From Psychrobacillus sp032154225 (GTDB lineage Bacteria > Bacillota > Bacilli > Bacillales_A > Planococcaceae), in NCBI RefSeq assembly GCF_032154225.1, contig NZ_JALDYF010000001.1:682001-746000 (forward strand): a stretch of 64,000 nucleotides of DNA, written 5' to 3'. Position numbers and translations under genes: made by a program. Numbering within the stretch: the first letter of the stretch is position 1; every line of letters starts with the position of its first letter. The notes beneath the pieces were generated by a model. It did no database searches. It saw only the letters and a program-made list of their open reading frames with translations, and was not told the origin of the DNA. Of the stretch, positions 1 to 8,517 are shown piece after piece.

Positions 1-1
1 C

Positions 2-1348
2 GTTGGAGATAATGTACTTTCCATAGATTTAATTAATATTGCCCCGTTAGATGATTTGCATTCTCCCAAAGGTGTTATTAAACATGCACAACAACTAGCT
101 GCTGAAGCTTTTGGGGCGGATGAAACATTTTTCTCTGTACAAGGTACAAGCGGTGCAATTATGACAATGATCCTTACTATTTGTGGGCCTGGTGATAAAT
201 TATTAGTTCCACGAAATGTTCATAAATCAATTATGTCAGCAATCGTTTTCGCTGGTGCAATTCCAGTTTTTATCCACCCAGAAGTTGATAAAGAATTAGG
301 CATTTCACATGGCATTTCTGCAGAATCTGTAGAAAAGGCTTTAAATGCACATCCCGACGCAAAAGGTGTTCTAGTCATTAATCCAACCTATTTCGGTTTA
401 GCAGCTGATTTGAAAAAGATTGTTGATATATCACATAAACGAGGTATTCCTGTTGTAGTAGATGAGGCTCATGGAGTGCATATTCACTTCCATAAATCTC
501 TACCTATTTCAGCGATGGAAGCTGGTGCTGATATGGCAGCTACTTCTGTTCATAAGCTTGGCGGCTCCATGACGCAAAGTTCCATTTTAAACGTTCGAAA
601 AGGACTAGTTTCTACAAAACGAGTTCAGTCGATTTTGTCGATGTTAACGACTACTTCTACTTCATATCCTCTTCTAGCATCACTAGATACGGCTAGAAGG
701 CAGTTAGCGATACATGGTGAGGATTTAATAGGAGATTCGATAAGACTTGCTAAAGACGCTCGAAAGCGCATTAATTCGATTCCTCATTTACGATGTGTAG
801 GAGAAGAAATTTTACAGTCTTCTGCAACATTTGATATGGACCCAACGAAGCTATTAATTAATGTGAAAAATTTAGGCATGACTGGCTATGAGGCAGAAGC
901 TTGGTTGCGTGAGAAAGCAAACATTGAAGTAGAGCTATCCGATTTGTATAATATTCTTTGTTTAATAACAATTGGCGATACTAAAAAAGAAATAAATTTA
1001 CTTATTAATGCACTAACACGTATGGTAGCTGACTTTGACGTCGAGATTGTCGTAGCAGAACCTTCTGTTACATTGCCTGATATCCCTAAACTCGCTATGT
1101 CACCTCGTGATGCATTTTATGCCAAAACAGAAGCTGTGCAACTGAGTGAAGCAAGTGGACGTATATCTGCTGAATTCGTTATGGTGTATCCACCTGGTAT
1201 TCCTATTTTTATTCCCGGGGAAATAATTACACAGGGGAATATTGATTATATACGCATGAATGTGGAAGCTGGTCTTCCTGTTCAAGGTCCAGAAGATGAT
1301 TCATTAGAAATGATCCATGTTATTAAAGAACAACAACCGATTATATAA
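2..1348 (+). CDS. speA: Arginine decarboxylase SpeA, 5'-truncated by window edge
   Basis: PLP-dependent arginine decarboxylase, which makes agmatine as the first step of Bacillus polyamine synthesis. The reading frame is open from base 2, and 448 residues of an enzyme normally near 490 are visible, so about 40 N-terminal residues lie outside the window. The PLP-lysine motif SVHKLGGS, the DEAHGVH cofactor segment and the C-terminal PPGIPIFIPGE motif of the Orn/Lys/Arg decarboxylase family are intact. The visible start follows the B. subtilis SpeA sequence closely, and speA also lies beside the pdh genes in that species. A polyamine importer is encoded about 17 kb away. The TTG at base 56 is internal, not a start. 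Confidence 0.93.
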   Translation, partial: VGDNVLSIDLINIAPLDDLHSPKGVIKHAQQLAAEAFGADETFFSVQGTSGAIMTMILTICGPGDKLLVPRNVHKSIMSAIVFAGAIPVFIHPEVDKELGISHGISAESVEKALNAHPDAKGVLVINPTYFGLAADLKKIVDISHKRGIPVVVDEAHGVHIHFHKSLPISAMEAGADMAATSVHKLGGSMTQSSILNVRKGLVSTKRVQSILSMLTTTSTSYPLLASLDTARRQLAIHGEDLIGDSIRLAKDARKRINSIPHLRCVGEEILQSSATFDMDPTKLLINVKNLGMTGYEAEAWLREKANIEVELSDLYNILCLITIGDTKKEINLLINALTRMVADFDVEIVVAEPSVTLPDIPKLAMSPRDAFYAKTEAVQLSEASGRISAEFVMVYPPGIPIFIPGEIITQGNIDYIRMNVEAGLPVQGPEDDSLEMIHVIKEQQPII

Positions 1349-1354
1349 AAATTC

Positions 1355-1390
1355 AAAAAAGAGATGAAAGATAACCTTCATCTCTTTTTA
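1355..1390. terminator. Bidirectional terminator between speA and lrgB-like gene
   Basis: AAGAGATGAA pairs with TTCATCTCTT across a short loop. An A-run precedes and a T-run follows, so it can terminate both convergent genes. The right arm contains the stop codon of the minus-strand gene. Confidence 0.85.
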
Positions 1391-2065
1391 TATTAGAAGC
1401 CAAACAACGATTGGACAAATAAATGCCCCGACAACAGCACTTAATGTCATTGCAACTGATCCCATCGACAATGCCTGCTCCCCGTATTCAGAAAGCTTTG
1501 AAACACCGAATCCATGTGAAGCACTTCCAATAGAAACCCCTCTACTCACTGTCTTTTCAATACGAAATACTTTTAAACAAAACGGTCCAGCTATCGCCCC
1601 AGTTAAACCGGCAACCATAACAAACACTACAGTTAAAGCGGGGTTCCCTCCTACTGATTCACTAATCTGCATAGCTACAGGAGTTGTAATCGATTTAGAT
1701 AAAAGCGAAAGTAATAGCTCATCTTCTAATTTCATTAACTTAGCAAATAAGACGATACTAATAATTCCAGAAAGCAAAGCTACGATTACGCTTGAAAAAA
1801 TAGATACCGCATTTTTCTTAATGCTTTCCCTTTGTGTGTATAAAGGATATGCCAAACTTACAACAGCTGGCCCGAGCATAACATCAATCCATTTTGCTCC
1901 GCCCATATACACATCATACGGCACGGAAAAAATGCTTAATACTACAATGATAAGAATGGTTGCCGTTAGCACTGGAAATAAAAAAGGATTTCCAAAACGT
2001 GCATATAATTTTGCCATAAAAAAATAGATGACAATTGTCAATAAAATCATACAAAGAATAAGCAT
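1388..2065 (-). CDS. LrgB/CidB-family membrane protein
   Basis: Integral membrane protein of 225 residues with about seven hydrophobic segments. It is the usual length for the LrgB/CidB family and ends in the typical small-residue-rich half (GSASHGFGVSKL). These proteins pair with a CidA/LrgA holin-like partner; proposed roles are control of murein hydrolase activity or transport of small metabolites, and the exact role is unsettled. Its ATG overlaps the stop of the cidA-like gene by one base (TAATG), so the two are translationally coupled. It is the last gene of a three-gene operon. Confidence 0.9.
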   Translation of the reverse strand: MLILCMILLTIVIYFFMAKLYARFGNPFLFPVLTATILIIVVLSIFSVPYDVYMGGAKWIDVMLGPAVVSLAYPLYTQRESIKKNAVSIFSSVIVALLSGIISIVLFAKLMKLEDELLLSLLSKSITTPVAMQISESVGGNPALTVVFVMVAGLTGAIAGPFCLKVFRIEKTVSRGVSIGSASHGFGVSKLSEYGEQALSMGSVAMTLSAVVGAFICPIVVWLLI

Positions 2066-2439
2066 TACATCGGCTCCTTTGCGGACTCTTTATTTTCTAA
2101 GTATTGACAAATACGCCCGGAAACACCGATTGTGAAAATAGTACTTATAATAACGGAAATAACGAGCATCAATCCTTGTAAAGAAACCAACTCAGGATAA
2201 TTCATTACGCCAACAGTTGCAGGAATAAAAAACAATGGCAATATAGCAAGTAAAAATCCTGCTCCATCTCTTATTAAATTCACTGGAATAATTTTAAACT
2301 GCAACGAAAGTAACAGCAATAACAGCCCTACGATACTACCCGGAAATTTTATATGTAACGATTCAACTATAAATGTTCCTAACAAAGAATATAAAAATAA
2401 AATGATAATTTGAGCGACTACACGGACATATTTGGACAT
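2065..2439 (-). CDS. CidA/LrgA-family holin-like protein
   Basis: A 124-residue protein with four hydrophobic segments. It carries the family features: a KFPGSIVGLLLL segment and FIPATVGVM in the third hydrophobic part. It is predicted to form a membrane oligomer that works with the downstream LrgB-like protein. It lies 11 bp downstream of a polysaccharide deacetylase gene with no terminator between them, so all three are probably one transcript. Whether it is of the Cid or Lrg type cannot be told from sequence alone. Confidence 0.88.
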   Translation of the reverse strand: MSKYVRVVAQIIILFLYSLLGTFIVESLHIKFPGSIVGLLLLLLSLQFKIIPVNLIRDGAGFLLAILPLFFIPATVGVMNYPELVSLQGLMLVISVIISTIFTIGVSGRICQYLENKESAKEPM

Positions 2440-2450
2440 TTTTTCACTAT

Positions 2451-3269
2451 TTATTGGTCGATACCTTTAATCGTTTTTGGATCGACTAAGTCATAGCCTT
2501 TTGCACGAAGACCTTCTACGATACCCGCTAACGCCTCTGCAGTCCATTTACGATCATGCATTAATAGATTTGCTCCATTTGTTAGATATTCTGTATTTAC
2601 CATAATATCTTGCAAACTTGCAGCATCCATATATTTCTTTTCCCAGTCATATCCGTAAGTCCAATTCATTAGAAGCATTCCTTCGCTTTGTACAAGCGCT
2701 CTACTGAAATCCGTGTTCACTCCAAATGGCGCTCTGAAAAATTTAGGTTTTTCTCCGATTACCGCCTCTACCACTTCGTTTACTTTCAAAATTTCTGCTT
2801 TTTGCTGTTCTTCTGAACTATTTTTTAAATTGGCATGCGTTTGTGTATGGTTTCCAATCGGAAAGCCTAAATCATAAATAGCTTTTAAATTCGCTTTTTC
2901 TTCATCTGTATCGATAAAATGACCATTCACAAAAAAGATCGCTGGTGCATTGATTTCTTTCAATGTTTTAGCCATTTCAAGTGCGTATTTATCTGGAGCA
3001 TCGTCGATTGTCAATAAAACCACTTTTGGATTTGCATCACCGATTGGTTTTAACGTCCAGTTAGCTGGGCTCAATTCGTATAAAGCTTCCGCCACTACCT
3101 CTTCTTCTGCTGTTTCTTCTACTTCTACCACTTCTGGTTCTTCCACTTTCTCTTGCGGCACTGTTGCTTCTACTTTCGCTACCGGTTCTTCTTTAGCGTC
3201 TCCACATGCGGCAAGTGCAAGCATACATGTTGTTAGTATTACCCATTTTGTATATCTCAAGATGATCAC
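2451..3269 (-). CDS. Polysaccharide deacetylase lipoprotein (NodB domain)
   Basis: Secreted, lipid-anchored metal-dependent deacetylase acting on cell-wall or exopolysaccharide N-acetyl sugars. A lipobox (LAAC, Cys22) is followed by an acidic Glu/Val-rich linker to about residue 65, then a NodB fold with all five motifs: TIDDAP (the usual TFDDGP with two substitutions but both Asp kept), HTQTH, RAPFG, the YDW region, and LLMHD. The catalytic Asp and zinc-binding His are therefore present. The start is either GTG at 3269 or the TTG three codons later, which has the better-spaced AGGTGAT site. It is first in an operon with cidA/lrgB-type genes. The substrate is unknown. Confidence 0.87.
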   Translation of the reverse strand: MIILRYTKWVILTTCMLALAACGDAKEEPVAKVEATVPQEKVEEPEVVEVEETAEEEVVAEALYELSPANWTLKPIGDANPKVVLLTIDDAPDKYALEMAKTLKEINAPAIFFVNGHFIDTDEEKANLKAIYDLGFPIGNHTQTHANLKNSSEEQQKAEILKVNEVVEAVIGEKPKFFRAPFGVNTDFSRALVQSEGMLLMNWTYGYDWEKKYMDAASLQDIMVNTEYLTNGANLLMHDRKWTAEALAGIVEGLRAKGYDLVDPKTIKGIDQ

Positions 3270-3300
3270 CTGTCCCTTCCAACTAATATTCTATCATGGA

Positions 3301-3335
3301 CAAAAGAAAACCGTGTAAAAAATTCTACACGGTTT
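3301..3335 (-). terminator. Terminator of the chemoreceptor gene
   Basis: On the minus strand AAACCGTGTA and TACACGGTTT form a 10-bp stem followed by TTTTCTTTTG. It lies 19 bp past the chemoreceptor stop codon. Confidence 0.85.
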
Positions 3336-3353
3336 GTATTTACTCGAATAAGA

Positions 3354-4895
3354 TTAATGATGCATTCTAATTTTATCCAAAAGCGTATTTAATTCTTCTG
3401 TTAAAGATTGGAGCGATTGCGTTACTTTGTTTAATGATTCTGTTGATGTATATTGATCCTCAGCCGCATTAGAAATAACAGCTAAGTTTTGAACTACCGT
3501 TTCGTTTGAAACGTAAATCGTATTAAAAATATCATTCGTTTCTTTTGCCTGTCCAGCTACAACTTGTACGGCAGATGATATATGTTCGATTTCGTCTTCT
3601 ACATCTTGCATTGAGTTTAAAATCGTATGGAATAGCTGAGCATTTCCGTTAATCGCCACACTGCCTTTATTGATTTCTTCCATCCCATCGTTCATTTGCG
3701 CTGCAATTTCTTGTACTTGTAAATCGATATTGTTTAAAACGGACTGAATATCTGTCGTTGATTGCCCAGAATTTGTAGCAAGTTTGCGAATTTCATCTGC
3801 AACGATTGCAAATCCTTTTCCATTTTCACCCGCCCTCGCTGCTTCAATCGATGCATTTAATGCAAGGAGCTTCGTTTGTTCAGAAATGCTCTCAATAACA
3901 TCTAACGACTTAGTAATTTGTTGTGATTGATTTGCTAATTGAAGAACAAGATTATTGACGGATCGGATTGATGAACTGATTGCTTGCATTTGGGAAGATA
4001 CGTTCGAAACAGATTCTTTCCCTAAATACGCTTGCTCTAAGCTTGATTTCGCTTTATCGGTTACATGGGTTGTTCCACCTTGAATTTTTTGTATTTCAGT
4101 TAATAGTATTTGATTTTGTGCAATACCTTGTTGTAATTTCACAGCTTCTGCCGATACATCTTCTTGATTGCTATGCAAAGCTTCCTTTATGTCATGACTA
4201 GCTTTCGTCATGACAATAGAATCATTCGCTAATACGAATGAATTCTCTGATACATATTTACTAATTTCATCTACTTCCTTCAACAAACTTTGCAACTTAG
4301 CTTCCGCCACTTGCTCCTTCTGTTGAAAATATTTTTCAGACTGCTGCGTTTTATAAATAATAATAATCGTCGCTAAGCTTGTTAATATTAAAAAAACTGC
4401 GTGAATAAGTAATAACGAAAACCCATAATTACTCGTCCCACAGAGAATTTCAGGAATTGTAAAATAGCCAAGTAAATGATGAATAGCAAAAATAACTGTA
4501 CTCGTTACTACTAATGAAATACGTTGAAATGTTCCGATTAGTGCCAAAACCATAAATATAGAAAAATGGTATTCCACTAACCCATTACCTGTAGCAATTA
4601 TTGCGATACTCCCAAATGTAAGTGTGAGCATTAAAATCCATTGAATACGTAAATCACTACTATCTTTCACATACATAAACCATCCAGCGATACACAAAAT
4701 AATTGGTATGCTAATTAAGATGAGGACTATTATTTCATGTGATTTAGATACGTTTAATTGACCATTCATTAATATGATATGTTCTGTAAAAACAGATGAT
4801 TTTCTATGTAAAAAATAGATTAACGATGGTAATATTGTTACCCCGGTCGATAACCATAATAATAATTTATTTTTTTCACGTACAATATGTTCCAT
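3354..4895 (-). CDS. Methyl-accepting chemotaxis protein with membrane-only sensor
   Basis: Chemoreceptor of 513 residues. The N-terminal ~170 residues hold about six hydrophobic segments with almost no extracellular loop, so the signal is probably sensed in or at the membrane. A coiled coil follows (from about residue 185), then the signalling domain with the invariant CheA/CheW hairpin tip (LLALNASIEAARAGE) near residue 345. No recognisable HAMP, Cache or PAS domain is seen. It is monocistronic with its own terminator. The AGGGG site is about 12 bp from the ATG, longer than usual. The upstream 190 bp are AT-rich with no promoter I can fix. The ligand is unknown. Confidence 0.9.
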   Translation of the reverse strand: MEHIVREKNKLLLWLSTGVTILPSLIYFLHRKSSVFTEHIILMNGQLNVSKSHEIIVLILISIPIILCIAGWFMYVKDSSDLRIQWILMLTLTFGSIAIIATGNGLVEYHFSIFMVLALIGTFQRISLVVTSTVIFAIHHLLGYFTIPEILCGTSNYGFSLLLIHAVFLILTSLATIIIIYKTQQSEKYFQQKEQVAEAKLQSLLKEVDEISKYVSENSFVLANDSIVMTKASHDIKEALHSNQEDVSAEAVKLQQGIAQNQILLTEIQKIQGGTTHVTDKAKSSLEQAYLGKESVSNVSSQMQAISSSIRSVNNLVLQLANQSQQITKSLDVIESISEQTKLLALNASIEAARAGENGKGFAIVADEIRKLATNSGQSTTDIQSVLNNIDLQVQEIAAQMNDGMEEINKGSVAINGNAQLFHTILNSMQDVEDEIEHISSAVQVVAGQAKETNDIFNTIYVSNETVVQNLAVISNAAEDQYTSTESLNKVTQSLQSLTEELNTLLDKIRMHH

Positions 4896-5082
4896 TTTAA
4901 ACGTCAGCCCCTATTCGATATACTAAGACTTTGTTATTATACAAATGACCACTAAACATTTACTTAACAAAAAAACAAGACCTTTGGAACTATTTGTATG
5001 TTTTAAAAAAACAAAATTTCAGCTATTTTTTCACATTATCATAAGAAAAGCCGAGAAAAAATATGGTTGGTCCTATTAAATC

Positions 5083-5728
5083 AAAACATCTTAGCGACAC
5101 AGTTTCTGCCTCGCTTCAGGCTTAACATTAGGCTATACGATAAACGGAAAAAATTTTAAAGCTTGTTGTAAGTGGCTGCTCCACTTACAACAAGCTTTTA
5201 GTCGTCATCGTATGGCAAATGTTCACCTTCCGTTCGCCAGAAACTTCCGTGCCAAGTTGTTAAATATTTTTAGGCAATAGGAGAAGCAAGTGACATTCTA
5301 TCTATTACCATGGTCGCCAAAGATACAATTTTGACAGCTCTTTGTAGATTTTTACAAATCGACACTTATACATTTGAACTTAAAGTGGAGAAGTAGAGGA
5401 CATATTTACTTCGTACAAAAATTGTCGGTCTATTTCTAACTAGAAATGTAGATGAACTTTTTCTCTTCCTCTTACATGGGAGCATGAATACACTCCTATA
5501 AGTAGGAAGGATGTAGTGAAAAGCGGCGACTCGGGTAGGAAAAGCAGATGTTTTCTGCGACGAGTAACCGCAGGAGCACCGAGCTGAAGACCCTGGACTG
5601 ATCGCCCAGCGAGGGAAGCGGCTGAAGCCGTGCCCACCGAACGCGTCCGCTTGTAACGAAATCCACTCTCTTCTTCTCTATATGCACGGTAATCCCTGGA
5701 CTCATAGAACACTTTTTATACTTCTTTC
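5083..5728 (+). repeat. Long intergenic repeat, family 1, copy A (full length)
   Basis: About 645-bp non-coding element. Other family 1 copies lie at 12240-12860, 15851-16494 (reverse), 23597-24223 (reverse), 54385-55012 and 61866-62358 (truncated). Modules in order: a left end AACATCTTAGCGAC; a perfect 18-bp-arm hairpin at 5158-5198; a TCGTATGGCAAATGTTC block; a GCCAAAGATACAATTTT stem; a TTTGTAG/TTACAAA stem; and a GC-rich core from about 5519 to 5690 containing GCGACGAGTAACCGCAGGAG. The right end abuts the pdhD terminator. ORFs in the core read different frames in different copies and are not genes. This copy lies downstream of pdhD and about 190 bp upstream of the chemoreceptor start. Confidence 0.9.
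5158..5204 (+). terminator. Covarying hairpin of repeat copy A
   Basis: AAAGCTTGTTGTAAGTGG and CCACTTACAACAAGCTTT form 18 uninterrupted base pairs around a 5-nt loop. Only a short T-run (TTTTA) follows on the plus strand. In the reverse orientation an AAATTTTAAA tract provides a weak U-run. In this copy no gene ends just upstream, so its terminator role is less clear than in copies B to E. Confidence 0.6.
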
Positions 5729-5730
5729 AA

Positions 5731-5763
5731 AAAAACTCCTAGAGCATGAGCTCTAGGAGTTTT
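5731..5763 (-). terminator. Terminator of the pdh operon
   Basis: AAACTCCTAGAGC and GCTCTAGGAGTTT form a 13-bp stem with a 4-nt loop, followed on the minus strand by a T-run. It begins 6 bp after the pdhD stop codon. Confidence 0.9.
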
Positions 5764-5768
5764 GTATA

Positions 5769-7181
5769 TTATTTTGTAAGAATATGAATTGGGTGACCCA
5801 TAACAACTTCCGCAGCTTCCATTGCAATTTCACCTAAAGTTGGGTGAGCATGAATAGTCATTGCAATATCTTCTACCGTCATACCAGCTTCAATTGCTAA
5901 ACCAAGTTCAGCGATCATATCAGAAGCACCTTGGCCAACGATTTGTGCACCAAGTAGTAATCCGTCTTCTTTACGAGAAACAAGTTTCACAAAGCCATCT
6001 GTTGCGTTAAGCGCAAGTGCACGCCCGTTAGCTCCGAATGGGAACTTCCCAGCCGCTACATCATAACCTTGCTCTTTTGCTTGTGCTTCGTTTAATCCAA
6101 CAGTTGCAAGCTCTGGATCTGTAAAGCATACAGCAGGAATTGCTAAGTAGTCGACAACAGAAGTTTGACCAGCAATAACTTCAGCAGCTACTTTTCCTTC
6201 GTATGATGCTTTGTGCGCAAGTTGAGGACCTGAAACAACATCTCCGATAGCAAAAATATTGCTAATGCTTGTACGACATTGCTTATCTACTTCGATTAAA
6301 CCGCGTTCAGCAAATTTAATACCCATTTCTTCTAGTCCGATTTCATCCGTATTTGGACGACGACCTACAGTAACTAATACATAATCAGCTTCAACTTTTT
6401 TCTCTTCTCCGCCAACTTCATATGTTACTACTACGCCTGTTTCAGACTCTTCTACACCTTTTGCAGATGCTTTTACTGCAATTTCAACGCCTTTTTTCTT
6501 TAGACCTTTTTTAACGATTGCCGTCATTTGTTTTTCGAAGCCAGCTAAAATATCATCGCCGCCTTCAACGATTGTTACTTGAGAACCTAAGTTAGCAAAT
6601 GAAGAACCTAGTTCCGTACCGATATATCCTCCACCGATTACAACTAAACGTCCTGGAATTTCACTTAAGTTAAGTGCACCAGTTGAGTTAATTACACGTT
6701 TTGTATATTTAAATGTTGGGATTTCAACCGGGCGTGATCCAGTTGCGATAATTGCATGTTTAAACTTATATGTCTGAGCAGATGTTTCATCCATTACACG
6801 AACAGTATTTGCATCTACAAAGTAAGCTTCTCCACTAACAACTTCGATACCATTTCCTTTTAATAAACCAGAAACACCGCTAGTCAGTTTGTTTACTACG
6901 CTGTCTTTGAAGGCTTGAGCTTTTGAAAAGTCAATTTTCACGTCAGAAGCAGTAATACCCATTTCATCTGAGTGTTTTGCTTGTTCAAAACGATGCCCTA
7001 CAGAAATTAGCGCTTTAGAAGGGATACATCCTACGTTTAAGCATACGCCACCAATATATTCTTTTTCTACAACGATTACTTTTTGTCCAGTTTGTGCAGC
7101 ACGAATTGCAGCTACGTATCCTCCAGGACCTGAACCAATTACTAAAGTATCTGTTTCAATCGGGAAATCTCCTACTACCAT
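5769..7181 (-). CDS. pdhD: Dihydrolipoyl dehydrogenase (E3 of pyruvate dehydrogenase)
   Basis: FAD-dependent E3 subunit that reoxidises the lipoyl groups of the E2 core and passes electrons to NAD+. It has 470 residues, the normal length. The N-terminal FAD fold (GSGPGGYVAA) is followed by the redox disulfide GGVCLNVGC (Cys47, Cys52), the NAD-binding fold (VIGGGYIGTELG) and a C-terminal dimer domain with the catalytic His-Glu motif HAHPTLGE. It is the last gene of pdhABCD, 3 bp after pdhC and just before a strong terminator. Some E3 may also serve other 2-oxoacid dehydrogenases. Confidence 0.97.
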   Translation of the reverse strand: MVVGDFPIETDTLVIGSGPGGYVAAIRAAQTGQKVIVVEKEYIGGVCLNVGCIPSKALISVGHRFEQAKHSDEMGITASDVKIDFSKAQAFKDSVVNKLTSGVSGLLKGNGIEVVSGEAYFVDANTVRVMDETSAQTYKFKHAIIATGSRPVEIPTFKYTKRVINSTGALNLSEIPGRLVVIGGGYIGTELGSSFANLGSQVTIVEGGDDILAGFEKQMTAIVKKGLKKKGVEIAVKASAKGVEESETGVVVTYEVGGEEKKVEADYVLVTVGRRPNTDEIGLEEMGIKFAERGLIEVDKQCRTSISNIFAIGDVVSGPQLAHKASYEGKVAAEVIAGQTSVVDYLAIPAVCFTDPELATVGLNEAQAKEQGYDVAAGKFPFGANGRALALNATDGFVKLVSRKEDGLLLGAQIVGQGASDMIAELGLAIEAGMTVEDIAMTIHAHPTLGEIAMEAAEVVMGHPIHILTK

Positions 7182-7184
7182 TTT

Positions 7185-8483
7185 TTACGCCTCCATTAAT
7201 AATAGTTCTGGACTGCTAAGCAAACGTTTCATATGGTTCAACGCATGTTGCGCAGTCGCACCATCGATCATGCGATGATCAAAGCTCAATGATAATGCTA
7301 ACACAGGAGCTGCTACAATTTCACCATTTTTTATTACTGGCTTTTCAGAAATTCGACCAATTCCAAGGATTGCAACCTCTGGATGATTAATAACTGGAGT
7401 AAACCATTGGCCTCCGGCAGATCCAATATTCGTAATCGAACAAGATGCACCTTTCATTTCTGCAACAGATAATTTTCCTTCACGTGCTTTAGTAGCAAGT
7501 GCATTTATTTCATTTGATACTGCAAATACGGATTTGCGGTCTGCATTTTTGATAACTGGTACAAGTAGACCTTTGTCTGTATCCGCTGCAATTCCAATAT
7601 TGAAATAATGCTTTTGAATAACTTCGTTTGTTTCATCATCGTATGATGTATTTAATTGTGGGAATTCACGTAATGCACTTACAAGTGCTTTTACAACATA
7701 TGGTAAGTACGTTAACTTAATATTTTTCTCTGCTGCAATGTCTTTGAACTTTTTACGATGAGCAACAAGTTCAGTTACATCTACTTCGTCCATCAATGTT
7801 ACATGAGGAGCAGTATGTTTTGAATGTACCATAGCTTTAGCAATTGCTTTACGCATCGGTGACATTTTTTCTCTTGTTTCTGGGAAATCTCCTTCTAAAA
7901 CAATTGGAGCAGCAACTTTTTGTTCTGTTGTTGTTGTTACTTCAGTTGTTTCTTCTACATTAACTTCTTGAGCTACTGCAACTGGATTTTGATCGCCAGT
8001 TAAGAATGCTTCAATATCAGCTTTTAAAATACGACCATTTTTCCCAGTACCATTTACTTCTGTAATATTCACTTCATTATCACGGGCAAATTTACGTACA
8101 GAAGGCATTGAAATAATGCGAACATTACCTTTTGCTTCTGTTTTTGGTTGTTCAGCTTCAGGAGTAGATTGTACTTGAGCTTCTGGTTGTTCAGCCGCTT
8201 TCGTATCTTCTGCATGATCTCCTTTAAACTTGATGTCTTCATAGCCAGGTGCATCAATTTTAATAAGTATGTCTCCAACAATGGCAACTGTTCCTTCACT
8301 TACTAATACTTCTGTAACTTTCCCTTTTACGGGAGAAGGAATTTCAACAACTGCTTTATCATTTTGTACTTCACATAATATATCGTCTTCCGCTACTTCG
8401 TCACCTGCTTTAACAAACCATTTAACGATTTCGCCTTCATGTATACCTTCACCTATATCTGGTAATCGAAATTCAAATGCCAC
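7185..8483 (-). CDS. pdhC: Dihydrolipoamide acetyltransferase (E2 of pyruvate dehydrogenase)
   Basis: E2 core of the pyruvate dehydrogenase complex, transferring acetyl groups from lipoate to CoA. One N-terminal lipoyl domain (lipoyl-Lys in QNDKAVVEI near residue 43) is followed by a Gln/Glu/Pro linker, the E1/E3-binding domain (about residues 125-160), a second Val/Thr/Glu-rich linker and the catalytic domain with HRMIDG near the C-terminus. I place the start at GTG 8483 because VAFEFRLPDIGEG matches the family N-terminus and has AAAGGGTG at good spacing. An in-frame GTG at 8492 would add three residues. It lies between pdhB and pdhD in the operon. Confidence 0.96.
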   Translation of the reverse strand: MAFEFRLPDIGEGIHEGEIVKWFVKAGDEVAEDDILCEVQNDKAVVEIPSPVKGKVTEVLVSEGTVAIVGDILIKIDAPGYEDIKFKGDHAEDTKAAEQPEAQVQSTPEAEQPKTEAKGNVRIISMPSVRKFARDNEVNITEVNGTGKNGRILKADIEAFLTGDQNPVAVAQEVNVEETTEVTTTTEQKVAAPIVLEGDFPETREKMSPMRKAIAKAMVHSKHTAPHVTLMDEVDVTELVAHRKKFKDIAAEKNIKLTYLPYVVKALVSALREFPQLNTSYDDETNEVIQKHYFNIGIAADTDKGLLVPVIKNADRKSVFAVSNEINALATKAREGKLSVAEMKGASCSITNIGSAGGQWFTPVINHPEVAILGIGRISEKPVIKNGEIVAAPVLALSLSFDHRMIDGATAQHALNHMKRLLSSPELLLMEA

Positions 8484-8517
8484 AGTATTCACCCTTTCTT
8501 TTGCACAAATGTATTTA

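Noticed and set aside
4896..5082. Sigma-D flagellar promoter for the chemoreceptor gene
   Set aside because: No TAAA with a properly spaced GCCGATAT-like element could be found; a TATAAT is present but without a convincing -35.
5440..5712. Open reading frames in the GC-rich repeat cores (also near 12413, 15962, 23611, 37536, 50645 and 61957), two of which share short peptide pieces
   Set aside because: They fall in different frames and strands in different copies, break at each small indel, have no ribosome-binding sites and reflect the DNA repeat rather than protein conservation.
5083..5728. Interpretation of the long repeats as degraded insertion sequences
   Set aside because: No transposase remnant, no consistent terminal inverted repeats in family 1 and no target duplication visible; left as an unexplained repeat family.
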